Shown: positions 35,366 to 45,952, counted from the stretch's first letter. The stretch: 64,000 nt of DNA from Rhodocyclaceae bacterium (GCA_023230455.1 JALNXH010000010.1:1-64000); one strand, 5' to 3'. Notes: a model not told the origin generated them from the letters alone. Numbers and translations: made by a program.

Positions 35366-36133
35366 TCACGCCAGCAAACGCCTCTGCGCCAGCTTTAGCG
35401 CGATGGCGAAGGCCGTCAGCGCGATTGTCGCCAGCACGGCGACGTGCAACAGCGGCGACGGCGGCAGTTCGCCGAGCAGCAGTGGGCGTACCAGCGCAAC
35501 CGCATGGGTCAGCGGCAAGGCCTGGGCTACGGCCTGGAGCGGTGGCGGCAGTTGCGAGAGAGGAAAAAATACGCCGGAAAGCAGCGTCATCGGCGTGATC
35601 AGCAGCGTGAAATAGAACATGAAGAAGTCGTAGGACGGCGCCAGCGTGGTGACGATCAGGCCCATCGCCGAAAAACACAGGCCGAGCAGGAAGATCAGCG
35701 GCAGCACCCAGAGCAACTGCGATGATTCGGTCAGGCCGAGCGCCCAGACCACCAGCAGGATGGCGCTGCCTGAAAACAGCGCTTTGGTCGCCGCCCAGAT
35801 CCATTCGCCGGCCACGACATCCTCCAGCGCCACCGGCGCGTTGAGCATCGCATCCCAGGTCTTCTGCACGTGCATCCGCGAGAAGGCCGAGTAGAGCGCT
35901 TCGAAGGATGCCGAGTTCATGGTGCTGGCGCAGAGCGTGCCGGCGGCGAGGAAACTGATGTAGGGCACGCCGGCGACCTGCGGCAGCAGGCTGCCGAGAC
36001 CGTAGCCGAGGCCGAACATGTAGATCATCGGATCGGCCAGGTTACCCAGTACCGATGGCAGCGCCAGCTTGCGCCAGACGAGGAAGTTGCGCCGCCAGAC
36101 GGCGATCCAGCGCAGGGCGAGAAGTGCGTTCAT
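35366..36133 (-). CDS. ABC-2 type transporter permease (NodJ-like)
   Basis: This 255-residue membrane protein has six predicted helices and the features of the NodJ/ABC-2 permease group (FLAAGTLCASTMNSASFEALY, cut here to LAAGTLCASTMN; WDAMLNAPVALEDVV; FFPLSQLPPPLQAVAQALP, here FFPLSQLPPPLQ). The start is ATG 36133, 37 bases after the ATPase gene, and the two form an exporter operon. The substrate is unknown. Confidence 0.9.
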   Translation of the reverse strand: MNALLALRWIAVWRRNFLVWRKLALPSVLGNLADPMIYMFGLGYGLGSLLPQVAGVPYISFLAAGTLCASTMNSASFEALYSAFSRMHVQKTWDAMLNAPVALEDVVAGEWIWAATKALFSGSAILLVVWALGLTESSQLLWVLPLIFLLGLCFSAMGLIVTTLAPSYDFFMFYFTLLITPMTLLSGVFFPLSQLPPPLQAVAQALPLTHAVALVRPLLLGELPPSPLLHVAVLATIALTAFAIALKLAQRRLLA

Positions 36134-36170
36134 CTTGAAACCCCGCGGTGAACTGCTTTTTGCGCGTTCA

Positions 36171-37109
36171 TCAGTCGCGCAGCTCCCGTCCGGTGAGCTT
36201 GAGGAACACGTCTTCGAGGTTGGCCGGGCGGTGCAGGGTGCGCAGTTCCGGTCGTCGGTCGAGATGGGCAAGCAGCGGCTTGGCATCCTCGACGTAGCAG
36301 AAGGCGGTCTCGCCGGTCACTTCGCAGCGGCGGGCGAAGCCGGCGGCATGGTCGTGCGCCCAGTGTGCCGCACCGTCGCCGAAGACTTCGACCACCGAGG
36401 GTTCGATCAGCTCGCCGATCAATGCCCGCGGCGCGCCCTGGGTGACGATACGGCCGGCGTCGATGATGGCAATGCGGTCGCAGAGGCGTTCCGCCTCGTC
36501 CATGAAGTGGGTGGTGAGGAGGATGGTTTTGCCGTCGCCGAGCAGGCGCTTGAGCCGCTCCCAGATCAGGTGTCGCGCCTGCGGATCGAGGCCGGTGGTG
36601 GGTTCGTCGAGCAGCAGCAGGTCGGGGTCGTTGATCAGCGCACGGGCCAGGGTCAGCCGCCGCTTCATGCCGCCGGAAAGGCCGGACAGTTTGGAGCGGT
36701 CCTTGCCGCCGAGGCCGGCGAAGTCGAGCAGCTCGGGAATCCGCCGCTTGGCATCGGCGTCGGCAATACCGAAATAGCGCGCATAGACCAACAGGTTTTC
36801 GGCGGCGGTGAAGTCCGGATCGAGATTGTCGAACTGCGGCACCACGCCGACGCGCTGCCGCGCTTCGCGGGCACGCGTCGGCACCGCTTCGCCGACCAGG
36901 CGGATGTCGCCGCTGTCCGGCGTCGTCAGGCCGAGGCAGCAACGCAGCGTGGTGGTCTTGCCGGCGCCGTTGGGCCCGAGCAGGCCGAAGCATTCGCCAC
37001 GTTTCAGTTCGAAGGAGATCCCGTCCACGGCGGCGCGGCCGCCATAGGACTTGGCGAGATTGCGCACGACGAGCGGTGACGGTGCCGAAGGTTGACCGGC
37101 GGAATCCAT
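36171..37109 (-). CDS. ABC transporter ATP-binding protein (NodI-like)
   Basis: This 312-residue ATPase has Walker A (GLLGPNGAGKTTT), the LSGGMKRRLTLARAL signature, Walker B (LLLLDEPTTGLD) and the H-loop (TTHFMDEAERL). The C-terminal extension after residue 225 resembles the DrrA/NodI group that pairs with ABC-2 permeases. The start is put at the ATG at 37109; the open frame continues upstream to 38414 but that part overlaps another gene and is not coding. It pairs with the NodJ-like permease downstream. Confidence 0.9.
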   Translation of the reverse strand: MDSAGQPSAPSPLVVRNLAKSYGGRAAVDGISFELKRGECFGLLGPNGAGKTTTLRCCLGLTTPDSGDIRLVGEAVPTRAREARQRVGVVPQFDNLDPDFTAAENLLVYARYFGIADADAKRRIPELLDFAGLGGKDRSKLSGLSGGMKRRLTLARALINDPDLLLLDEPTTGLDPQARHLIWERLKRLLGDGKTILLTTHFMDEAERLCDRIAIIDAGRIVTQGAPRALIGELIEPSVVEVFGDGAAHWAHDHAAGFARRCEVTGETAFCYVEDAKPLLAHLDRRPELRTLHRPANLEDVFLKLTGRELRD

Positions 37110-37238
37110 GAATGGGGAGGCAGATGGCGAGTTGTCGGAGCCCGATTCTACATGGGGCCTCGCTGCGTTCCGGCGACCTGCGCGGCCGGCGGAAGGGCGG
37201 CATAGAATCGATCGTCCCGGATTTCCCAGGCTTCCTCC

Positions 37239-38399
37239 ATGCCGCATTTCGCCCGTCCCATCCCCTCGCGCTTGCCCGGCGTGGGCACCACGATTTTTTC
37301 GCTGATGTCGCGCCTCGCCCAGGATTGTGGGGCGATCAACCTGTCGCAGGGCTTTCCCGACTACGCTGCGCCCGAAGCGCTGCTCGACGCCGTCGCCCGA
37401 CACATGCGCGCCGGCGCCAACCAGTACGCGCCGATGGCTGGCGCCCTGCCGCTGCGCGAGGCCATCGCGGCCAAGGTGGCGGCGCTCTACGGCGCGGACT
37501 ACGACGTCGACAGCGAGATCACCGTCACCGCCGGCGCGACGCAAGCGATCTTCAGCGCCATCGCCTGCATGGTCCGGCCCGGCGACGAAGTCGTGGTCTT
37601 CGAGCCGGTATATGACAGCTACGTTCCGGGCATCCGGCTCAACGGCGGCACGCCGGTCGCCGCGCGTCTGTCGTTTCCCGGCTACCGCCCGGACTGGGAC
37701 GACGTGCGCCGTCTGATCACGCCGCGGACGCGGATGATCATGCTCAACTCGCCGCACAACCCGACCGGCAGCGTCTGGGAGGCGACCGATCTGTGCCAAC
37801 TGGAGGCCCTGGTGCGCGACACGAACATCGTCGTCGTCGGCGACGAGGTCTACGAGCACATGGTCTATGACGGCCGGCGCCACGAAAGTCTGGCGCGCTA
37901 CCCGGCGCTGGCGGAGCGCAGCTTCATCGTCTCCAGCTTCGGCAAAACCTATCACGCCACCGGCTGGAAGGTCGCTTACTGCCTGGCGCCGCGCGAGTTG
38001 ATGGCCGAATTCCGCAAGGTGCATCAGTTCGTCGCCTTCTGCGTCAATACGCCGTGCCAGCTCGGCCTGGCCGATTTCATGAAGGCGCGGCCCGACTGGT
38101 ACGCCGAGCTGGGCCGCTTCTATCAGCGGAAGCGCGATTTTTTCCGCGACCTGATGGCCACCACGCGCTTTGAGTTGCTGCCGTGCGACGGCACCTATTT
38201 CCAGTGCGTTCGTTATACCGGCATCAGCGACGAGCCCGATTGCCGACTCGCCGAGCGCCTGACGCGCGAAATCGGCGTTGCCTCGATCCCCGTCTCGGCG
38301 TTTTACCGTGATGGCGCCGATAACAGGGTGCTCCGCTTCTGCTTCGCCAAAAACGAGGAAACGCTGACACGGGCTGTGGAGCGGCTCGGCAAACTTTAG
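37239..38399 (+). CDS. Methionine-type aminotransferase (class I/II)
   Basis: This 386-residue PLP enzyme is close to the YbdL/methionine aminotransferase group. Visible signatures are INLSQGFPDYAAPEALLDA near the start, YAPMAGALPLREAI, HNPTGSVW, and the PLP lysine in SSFGKTYHATGWKVAY (near 232). It probably transfers the amino group of methionine or aromatic amino acids; the substrate is a family inference. It is divergent from the ABC exporter, with about 130 bases between starts. TAGAAT at 37202-37207 may be its -10. Confidence 0.9.
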   Translation: MPHFARPIPSRLPGVGTTIFSLMSRLAQDCGAINLSQGFPDYAAPEALLDAVARHMRAGANQYAPMAGALPLREAIAAKVAALYGADYDVDSEITVTAGATQAIFSAIACMVRPGDEVVVFEPVYDSYVPGIRLNGGTPVAARLSFPGYRPDWDDVRRLITPRTRMIMLNSPHNPTGSVWEATDLCQLEALVRDTNIVVVGDEVYEHMVYDGRRHESLARYPALAERSFIVSSFGKTYHATGWKVAYCLAPRELMAEFRKVHQFVAFCVNTPCQLGLADFMKARPDWYAELGRFYQRKRDFFRDLMATTRFELLPCDGTYFQCVRYTGISDEPDCRLAERLTREIGVASIPVSAFYRDGADNRVLRFCFAKNEETLTRAVERLGKL

Positions 38400-38504
38400 G
38401 GAAGCACCGAACACGTCCGTTCATTCCACAGGGACGGGTATTTACTTCGGGCACGCCAGGCTCTTCGGCATTGCTCATGACAGGCTTCGAACGCTGGGGT
38501 ACGT

Positions 38505-39920
38505 CTAAGGTCCGGAATAAACCCATTTGAGCAGCGCGTCCTGCGCCGTCTCGGCCTGCTGCGCGTTGGGGTGGTTGACGAAAAAGACGACGATGACTTC
38601 GCGGCCACGGTTGTCCTGCACATAGCCGGCGAGAGTTTTTACGCCTTCGAGGGTGCCGGTCTTGATGTGGCCGTGGCCGGCGATGCCGTCGCCGTTGAGG
38701 CGTTTTTTCATCGTGCCGTCGACCGCGGTGAGCGGCAGCGAGGCGACGAATTCGGGCTGTAACGGGCTGGCCTGAGCGGCGGCGAGGAGTTGGGCGAGGT
38801 GGGCGGGGCTGATGCGCTCGCGGCGCGAAAGTCCAGCGCCGTTGTCGAGCACCAGTTCGGGGAAGTCGAAGCCCCTGCTGGCCAGCCAGATTTTCACCGC
38901 CGCCGAGGCGCCTTCGCTGGTTGCGGGACGATCGCTGGCGAGGGCGAGGAAGAGCTGGCGGGCCATCACGTTGTTGCTGTACTTGTTGATGTCGCGTACC
39001 ACTTCGCCGAGAGTCGGCGATTCGATGGCGGCGAGGCTGAAGGCATCGGTCGGTGTTGACGCGTTGCGCACATTGCCGCGCAGTTCGCCGCCAAGTTCGA
39101 GCCAGAGCTGGCGGAAGACGCCGAGTACGTACTGGTCGTGCGGTAGCACGCCGAGATTCCAGCGCTTCTCCCCGCAGGCGGCGGTATAGCTGCCGCCGAG
39201 GACCAGGCGCCAGCCTGAGCCGGTGCGGTCGAGTTCGGGTTTCAGCGCGTCCTTCCATTCGCCGCAGCCGTTGTTGCCGAGTTTGATAGCGTTGACGATT
39301 TCGAGGTTGTCGGGTTCGGGTTCGGGCAGCACCTGCACGCGCTGTTGCGCCGAATCAGGGATCAGGGTCAGGGTGACGGACTTGAAGTTGAGCAGCAGCG
39401 CGTCGGGCGCCACGTTGTAGGGGCGCAGCGGTTTGTCGTCGAAGGGAACACCCTCGTCGACGGCGGCGAACAGGCCGCGGTCAAGCACCAGGTCGCCGCG
39501 GATTTCGCGCACGCCGCGGGCGCGCAGCTGGCGCAGCAGCAGCCAGAATTGCTCGAAGGTGAGCTTGGGATCGCCGCTGCCGCGCAGATGCAGGTCGCCG
39601 TCGAGCACGCCATCGCGCGGCAGCCGGGCGGCAAGCGCCTCGGTCTTCCAGGTGTAGGCGGGGCCGAGGGTTTCCAATGCGCTCCAGGTGGTGAGCAGTT
39701 TCATCACCGAGGCCGGATTCATCGGCTGCCGCGCGTTGACCGCGAGGCGGGGTTGCTCGCGCCCGATCTCCTGTACCACGATGCCGACGGCGGAAACGGG
39801 AATGCCGGCGGCGGCGAGCGCCGCGGTGACACCGGGCGGCAGCGCAGCCGCCAGCGCCGGCGGCGCAATCAGCGCCGCAAAGAGCATGATTGACAGGCGG
39901 CCGAGGCAATTCCGCAGCAT
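38505..39920 (-). CDS. dacB: D-alanyl-D-alanine carboxypeptidase/endopeptidase (PBP4, DacB)
   Basis: This 471-residue periplasmic penicillin-binding protein trims peptidoglycan. It has a signal peptide ending near residue 25 and the three active-site motifs: SVMK (SxxK, near 71), SNN in KYSNNVMAR, and KTG in HIKTGTL near the C-terminus. The extra domain between the first two motifs is typical of the PBP4 class. It stands on the minus strand beside a flavin reductase gene with only 12 bases between. Confidence 0.94.
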   Translation of the reverse strand: MLRNCLGRLSIMLFAALIAPPALAAALPPGVTAALAAAGIPVSAVGIVVQEIGREQPRLAVNARQPMNPASVMKLLTTWSALETLGPAYTWKTEALAARLPRDGVLDGDLHLRGSGDPKLTFEQFWLLLRQLRARGVREIRGDLVLDRGLFAAVDEGVPFDDKPLRPYNVAPDALLLNFKSVTLTLIPDSAQQRVQVLPEPEPDNLEIVNAIKLGNNGCGEWKDALKPELDRTGSGWRLVLGGSYTAACGEKRWNLGVLPHDQYVLGVFRQLWLELGGELRGNVRNASTPTDAFSLAAIESPTLGEVVRDINKYSNNVMARQLFLALASDRPATSEGASAAVKIWLASRGFDFPELVLDNGAGLSRRERISPAHLAQLLAAAQASPLQPEFVASLPLTAVDGTMKKRLNGDGIAGHGHIKTGTLEGVKTLAGYVQDNRGREVIVVFFVNHPNAQQAETAQDALLKWVYSGP

Positions 39921-39932
39921 GGTTGGCGGCGG

Positions 39933-40445
39933 CTAGTCTTCGAGCGGAGCGTGGCGCAGCGGGGCGAATACGCCGTAGTCGCCATGCGCATAGAGCAGGG
40001 CGCTGCTGTTGCCGGCGCCCAGGCGCAGTCCGCCGATTTCGCCGAACATCACGCTGTGGCTGCCGCCGTCAATGCAGTTGACCAGCCGGCAGTCGAAACT
40101 GGCGAGGGCGCTTTCAAGGATCGGCGCGCCGCTTACAAGTTGCGTCCAGCCTCCGCGGTTAAAGCGGGCATCGCCGACGATGGTGCTGGCAAAACGGTTG
40201 GAAAGCTCGCGATCCTCCTCGCCGAGGATATTTACCGCGAAGTGTCCGGCATTGCGGATCACGTCGTAGCTGCCGTTTTCGCGATGGGCACAGACCAGCA
40301 GTGTCGGCGGATCGGCACTGACGGAGCACACGGCGGTGGCGGTAAAGCCGCTGCGTGTCCCATCCGCTGCGCGGGCAGTGACGATGCAGACGCCGGCCGC
40401 CAAGTGGCGCATGCCGATACGGAAGTCTTCAGCGGAGATGATCAT
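39933..40445 (-). CDS. Flavin reductase domain protein
   Basis: This 170-residue protein belongs to the FMN-binding flavin reductase family that supplies reduced flavin to a monooxygenase partner. The N-terminal GVCIVTARAADGTRSGFTATAVCSVSADPP region (short form: GFTATAVCSVSADPP) and the GSHSVMFGEI segment are typical. No two-component monooxygenase gene is next to it, so the partner is unknown. The 199 bases up to the next gene contain no recognisable gene. Confidence 0.88.
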   Translation of the reverse strand: MIISAEDFRIGMRHLAAGVCIVTARAADGTRSGFTATAVCSVSADPPTLLVCAHRENGSYDVIRNAGHFAVNILGEEDRELSNRFASTIVGDARFNRGGWTQLVSGAPILESALASFDCRLVNCIDGGSHSVMFGEIGGLRLGAGNSSALLYAHGDYGVFAPLRHAPLED

Positions 40446-40644
40446 AGGGATTCGATGGCAGTGTGTTGCCCGGCGCGCGGGCGAATCTTGGTTCGGAGGT
40501 CAGCGGAAGGGATCGTTGGCGACCGGTGCGATATGGCAGGAATGATACCGCGCCGATCCTGCGGCATGCGCCAGCGTGGCGGAAAACGCGCCGCGTAGAA
40601 TGCGCCGAGTCGGCACGACGCCGTCCCAGAAAAGGAGTGTGTCC

Positions 40645-41682
40645 ATGCACTACAATCCCCTCGGCGACAGCGATATGAGGGTTTCGCGGCTGTGCCTCGG
40701 CACCATGACCTTCGGTCGCCAGAACAGTGAAAGCGAGGCCCATGCGCAGCTCGATTGCGCTTTCGACCACGGCATCAATTTCATCGATACCGCCGAGGTG
40801 TATCCGGTGCCGCCCGACGAGAATACGGTAGGTATCACCGAGCGCTTCGTCGGCCGCTGGCTGGCTGGCCGATCGCGCGACAAGGCGATCCTGGCCACCA
40901 AAGCTACCGGGCCGGGGCGTTATGCCTGGCCGCGCGGCGGCCAGCTGAATTTCACCCGGGCCAATCTGCGCGCGGCGATCGAGGGTTCGCTACAGCGGCT
41001 GAGCACCGATTATGTCGATCTCTACCAGTTGCACTGGCCCGACCGCAACGTGCCGATGTTCGGCAAGGCGCGCTTCGAACCGACACTCGAACGCGAATTC
41101 ACGCCGTTGCGCGAGACCCTTGAGGCGTTGGGCGAACTGGTGCGCGAAGGCAAGGTGCGTTATGTCGGCCTCTCCAACGAGACCCCGTGGGGATTGATGC
41201 GCTTTCTCCAGCTCGCCGAGCAACATGGACTGCCGCGGCCGGCGACGGTGCAGAACAACTACAGCCTGGTCTGCCGCACCTGGGAAAACGGCTTGGCCGA
41301 AATCGGCCATCGCGAGCGGGTGGGCCTGTTGGCGTATTCGCCGCTCGCCTTCGGCTATCTGACGGCGAAATATCTCGACGATCCGGCGGCGCCGGGGCGG
41401 GCCACGTTGTTCCCGGCCTTCGTTCAACGCTACCGCAACCGGCCGCGACTGGATGCGGCCGTGGCCGATTACGCGGCGTTGGCACGTCGCCACGGGCTGT
41501 CGCCGGCGCAGCTGGCGATCGCCTGGGCACATTCGCGCTGGTGCGTTGCCAGCGTCATTATCGGCGCCACGAATCGAATTCAGCTGGAGGAAAACATCGC
41601 CGCCGTCGATCGTGAATTGCCACCGGAGCTGCTGGCAGAGATCGACGCAATCCACGACGCCAACCCCAACCCGGTGGTTTGA
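40645..41682 (+). CDS. Aldo/keto reductase (Tas-like)
   Basis: This 345-residue NADPH-dependent oxidoreductase is of the AKR family, Tas-like branch. Visible elements are GTMTFGRQNSE, the catalytic Asp and Tyr in FIDTAEVYPVP, Lys in ILATKATG, and the His in LYQLHWPDRNVP. The start is ATG 40645 with AAAGGAG upstream; a longer frame from 40576 is not needed. TAGAAT at about 40596-40601 is a possible -10. The substrate is unknown. Confidence 0.9.
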   Translation: MHYNPLGDSDMRVSRLCLGTMTFGRQNSESEAHAQLDCAFDHGINFIDTAEVYPVPPDENTVGITERFVGRWLAGRSRDKAILATKATGPGRYAWPRGGQLNFTRANLRAAIEGSLQRLSTDYVDLYQLHWPDRNVPMFGKARFEPTLEREFTPLRETLEALGELVREGKVRYVGLSNETPWGLMRFLQLAEQHGLPRPATVQNNYSLVCRTWENGLAEIGHRERVGLLAYSPLAFGYLTAKYLDDPAAPGRATLFPAFVQRYRNRPRLDAAVADYAALARRHGLSPAQLAIAWAHSRWCVASVIIGATNRIQLEENIAAVDRELPPELLAEIDAIHDANPNPVV

Positions 41683-41685
41683 CCT

Positions 41686-44600
41686 TCAGCCCGCCTGTGC
41701 CAGTGTTTCGGTTATCGAGCCGTAGGCGGCCTGTAGGCGATTCAGGCCGGCCCGCGCCGCGCCGGCATTGCCGCCTTGATGCAACTGCATCAGTTGGTTG
41801 CCGACCCGATGCAATTCGCGGTGCCGCTGTTCGAGTTGGGCGAGCCAGTCCGGGGCGAAGGTATTTTCCTGGCGTGCGTGGAGAATCCAGCGCCCGCAAT
41901 GGCATTTCTCCGCTTGCATGATGGGCCAGTGCGGCGGCGTTTGGTCGGCCGAATCCAGACAGGCCTCAAGCCTTTGCAGCCAGTGCATCGACTCGATCGT
42001 CAGTAGCTGAATCTGCGCCTGTTGCGGCGACAGCGTTTGCCGGGCCCGCTTCTGCCAGGCGGCCGGCGCGACGTAGTCGGCCAGCCAGCGGGGCAGTGCG
42101 TCGGCGGGCATCGGCCGGGCGATGCCGTAACCCTGGGCAAGTTCGCAACCGATGTTCATCAGCAACAGGCCGTGGTCGATGGTTTCCACGCCTTCGGCAA
42201 TCACTTCTCTCTGGAATGCCTTGCTGAGACCGATAACGCCGGCGACGATGGTGTAGTCGTCGGGGTCGTCGATCATGTTGGCGACAAAGCTCCGATCGAT
42301 CTTGACGGCGGCCACATCCAACTTGCGCATGTGGGTCAGCGAGGAGTAGCCGGTGCCGAAATCGTCGAGGGAAAACCGGATCCCGAGCCGGCGATGGCAT
42401 TCGCCGAGCACCTCTCCGGCGCCGACGATGTCCTCCACGGCACTGCTCTCCAGAACCTCCAGCTCCAGCTGCTGCGGCGAAAGTGCGGTATCCGCAGCGA
42501 GCGCCGCTTCGAGGTCGGCGATGAAGCGCCCGTGCTGGATGTGATTGGGCGAAACGTTGACGCTGACATGAATGTCAAGCCCGGATTTTTTCCACACGCC
42601 CAGCTGTTGCAGGGCTGCGCCGATCACCCAGTTGCCGAGCGCGAATTTCCAGCGCAGTACCTTGGGTCGCCGGCAGGAAGTCGGCCGGGGCGATCAGGCC
42701 GTCTTGCGGATGGTTCCAGCGAATCAAGGCTTCGACGCCAATCACCTTGCCGCTGCGCATATTGACCTTGGGCTGGTAGCACAGGCAGAACTCGCCGCGG
42801 GCCAGCGCTTCCTCGATGGCCTGGAGGCGGCCGCGATGGTTGATCACGCGGCGGGCATGCTCCGGGTCGAACAACTGGTAGCGGTTGCGGCCCTCCAGTT
42901 TGGCCTGGTACATCGCCTGGTCGGCGTGGCGCAGCAGCGTGTCGGCATCGGCGTTGTCCTGCGGGTAGAGCGTAACCCCGCTGCTGGCAGCGATGGTCAT
43001 CGGGTTTCCGTCGATCCAGTAGGGTCGTGCGATGGTCTGGTGAATCCGGCTGAGCGCGTTCTCGACCTGCTCCACCGATTGCAGATCGCCGAACAGCAGG
43101 GCGAACTCGTCGCCGCCCTGGCGCGAAACGGTGTCCTCCTCGCGCATCGCGACCTTGATGCGCTCCGCCACCTCGATCAACAGGCGGTCGCCGACCTCGT
43201 GGCCGAAGTTGTCGTTGACGGGCTTGAAACCGTCAAGATCGAGGTAGCAGACGGCGAGCAGCGTCTTGTCGCGCTTGCTGCGGGCGATGGCCTGGTTGAA
43301 ACGGTCGGCGAACAGCACGCGGTTGGGCAGCTGTGTCAGCGGATCGTAATGCGCCATCATTTCCAGCGTCAGTTGCTGCTGTTTGCTGGCCGTAATGTCG
43401 GAGAACAGGGCAACGTAGCCGGTGGTCTGGCCTTGGTCATTGTGCAGGGCGGAGATGGTCAGCAGCTCGGCGTAGATCTCGCCGCCTTTCTTGCGGTTCC
43501 AGACTTCGCCTTTCCATTGTCCCTGCTCGCGCAACGCCTGCCACATCGCGGCGTAGAACTCGGGAGACTGGCGTCCTGACTTGAGGATGTTGGTGTTGCG
43601 CCCGATCGCTTCCTCGCGGCTGAAGCCGGTCACTTCGCAGAAGGCCGGATTGACGTCGACGATCATGCCGCGGGTATCGGAAATCAGAATGCCCTCCTGG
43701 GCCTCGCCGAACACCCGCGCCGCAAGACCGAGCTTCTCCTCGGCCCGCTTGCGTTCGGTGATGTCGCGCGAGAGGACGACGAAGCGCGCGGCGGCTCCTT
43801 CCACCGGTGCTTTGCGTGCCACCGAAAGCTCGAACCAGGACTCGCCTTTCGCCAACGGCAGTTTGATCACCCGGCCGTAGTCGCTGCCGTTCTTGCCGGC
43901 GGCAGCGAGGGCCTGGCACACGGTATCGGCGGCATCGGCCGACAGCACCTCGTGCACGCGCCGTCCGACAAGCATGCCCGGAGGGGCGGCCAGGAGATTC
44001 TCGCGGGCCGCCTTCACATCGAGGTAGTGGCCGCTTTCATCCATCTCGAACAGCAGGTCGGGCACGGCTTCCAGGGTGGCCGACATATCGGCCATCAGAT
44101 GGCGTACCCGTTCTTCGCTTTTTACCAGCTCGGTGATGTCGCGAGTTACGCCGAGCAGGGCGGTGATTTCCCCTGCGGCATTGCGCATCGGCGCCGCATG
44201 GGTTTCCAGCCAGCGGCGGCCACCCTTGAGACCGCGGATTTCGAAGCGGAACTGCCCCGTTTCGCCGCCGAAGATGCGGCGCGAGAGCGCATGGAAGCCG
44301 TCGCGGTAGTCGGGTAGGACGAGCTGCGCGATGTCTTGGCCGGCAACTTGTTCCAGGGTGTCCGCTTCGATCATGTCCAGGCCCGAACGGTTCATTTGCA
44401 GCAAGCGGCCTTTGCGGTCGACCACTTTGACGCATTCCGGCTCGGATTCGATCACGGTACGCAGCGTGGCTTCGCTTTCGGCAAGCTTGCACTCGGCTTC
44501 GCGGCGCGCCTTTTCGCGGTCGAGGCTATCCAGCGCGAAGGCGATGTCGAGGCTCATCTCCACCAGCAGTTTGACTGTCAGATTGTCGAATGCGTTGGCG

Positions 44601-45313
44601 ATGGAGTGATAGACGGTCAGTGCGGCATAGGCCTCGCCGTTGCGCCGGATCGGGAACGCGGCGCTGGATCGCCAGCCGTGGGCCAGCGCACGTTCGCGCC
44701 ACGGTGCCATGGCCGGGTTGGTGAGGTAGTCGTTGTTGAGCGTAGGCCGGTTCTCGCGCACGGCGGTACCGGTTGGGCCGAGACCTTGCGGTATATCGCT
44801 GCGAGCGGAAACGAAGATATCGTCGAGATAGTCGGCGCCTTCGCCGTATCTCGCCATCGGCGTGATGCGCCGGGTTTCGGGGTCGAGCTTGCCGATCCAG
44901 GCCAGTCGCAGCTGCCCTTCGTCGACGCAGATGCGGCACAGCTCCTCCATCAGCTTGGTTTCGTCGCCGATCCGGACGATGCTGGCGTTGCAGCGCGAGA
45001 TGGCGGCGTATATGCGGGTCAGCCGGTGGACATACGCATCTTCGGCGGCCGACCGCTGCGCCTTGGCTCTGGCTTGCAGGTAGCTGCCATAGAGGACACA
45101 GCAGAGCGCGATCAGGGCGCAAACCAGAAGCCGCAACGTCAGTTCGCTACCGCCCGGCTGTAGGCTTGCAGAAAAACTTGCCGCACCAAAAAACAAGCTG
45201 TCCGCCAAACTGTCCAGCAGCCAGAAGAAGGCGGCTAGGCCGATCCCGAGCCCGACAAAGAAGACGGTCGGCGGAGGGAGATGCTGGGGGGGAGGCATGG
45301 CTTCGACGTCCAT
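41686..45313 (-). pseudogene. Membrane sensor GAF-PAS-GGDEF-EAL-CZB-like protein, frame broken by one extra base near 42640
   Basis: The first frame (start at 45313) covers two membrane helices, a GAF-like domain, three PAS-like repeats, GGDEF (GGDEFALLF) and the start of EAL (GVEALIRWNHP), then goes off after TALEI. In the next frame it continues at once with LGNWVIGAALQQL and the rest of EAL (NVSPNH, DDFGTGYSSL, KIDRSFV, EGVET). The full length is 3628 bases, one more than a multiple of three, as expected for a one-base insertion (extra G near 42639-42642). The C-terminus carries a CZB-like region with CHCGRW and HRELH. If intact it would make and/or break c-di-GMP. True mutation or sequence error is open. 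Confidence 0.85.
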
Positions 45314-45517
45314 TTACGATAATGCCGAGGGCTTGCGGGAACGCGTGTTCCAAGCATGCTGCCAGATTCTCTCGGCGATGCCAAGTTATCGCGATGCGCT
45401 GGAGTTCGCTCCCGTTACTGTCTCTGTCCGGGCCGTTGGCCGGTTAACGCGACCTCTTCCAGCTACCTTCCACCCCGTCCCCTTTCGTCATCGGGGGGGC
45501 GCCTGTGGCAATGATCG

Positions 45518-45952
45518 TTAGGCCGGAATGCGGATAGAGGACAGCGCGGAGATTTTTTTATTGCCTGCCGGTTTCGCGTTTTGGCCGTTCTCTGCCGGCG
45601 GGGTGGCGGCGGCCGGCTCCGCCGGCTTACCTGCTTCGTTTGCGGCCTCGGCTTTTTTCGGCGGCGTTTCGCCTTCTTCCGGTGCCGGAGGCACGGTTTC
45701 GATCTTGTTTTCGCGCATGTAACCGTCCATGTCGCGCCAGCCGGCATAAATCGCGGCCTTCGAGGCGCGCCGGTTGGTCTCGAAGCAGTCTTCGATCGAT
45801 CGGCCGGAATAGCGGCAGGCGCCGCCCATCGCTTTGCCTTCTGCTTCTTGCCGCGCCTGGGTCTGTGCTGCCGTCTCGATGCCGAGTTGTTCGCAACCGG
45901 CCAGCAGGGCCAGGAACGGGAGCGCAACAGTCAAGCGGAGCAGGGATTTCAT
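45518..45952 (-). CDS. Small lipoprotein of unknown function
   Basis: This 144-residue protein has a lipoprotein signal with lipobox LLAGC (Cys near residue 19), a central segment with two Cys (ACRYSGRSIEDCFE), and a low-complexity Pro/Ala/Glu/Lys tail. The start is the ATG at 45952. It is likely anchored to a membrane and exposed to the periplasm. No known family was recognised. It follows the aminobenzoate operon but has its own 134-base leader. Confidence 0.75.
   Translation of the reverse strand: MKSLLRLTVALPFLALLAGCEQLGIETAAQTQARQEAEGKAMGGACRYSGRSIEDCFETNRRASKAAIYAGWRDMDGYMRENKIETVPPAPEEGETPPKKAEAANEAGKPAEPAAATPPAENGQNAKPAGNKKISALSSIRIPA

Noticed and set aside
33743..35398. A 551-residue plus-strand open frame over the coiled-coil, EthD and hemerythrin genes
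   Set aside because: It crosses three better-supported genes and has no recognisable domain.
37110..38414. N-terminal extension of the ABC ATP-binding protein frame
   Set aside because: It lies opposite the aminotransferase gene and has no homology-like content; the ATPase domain starts just after the ATG at 37109.
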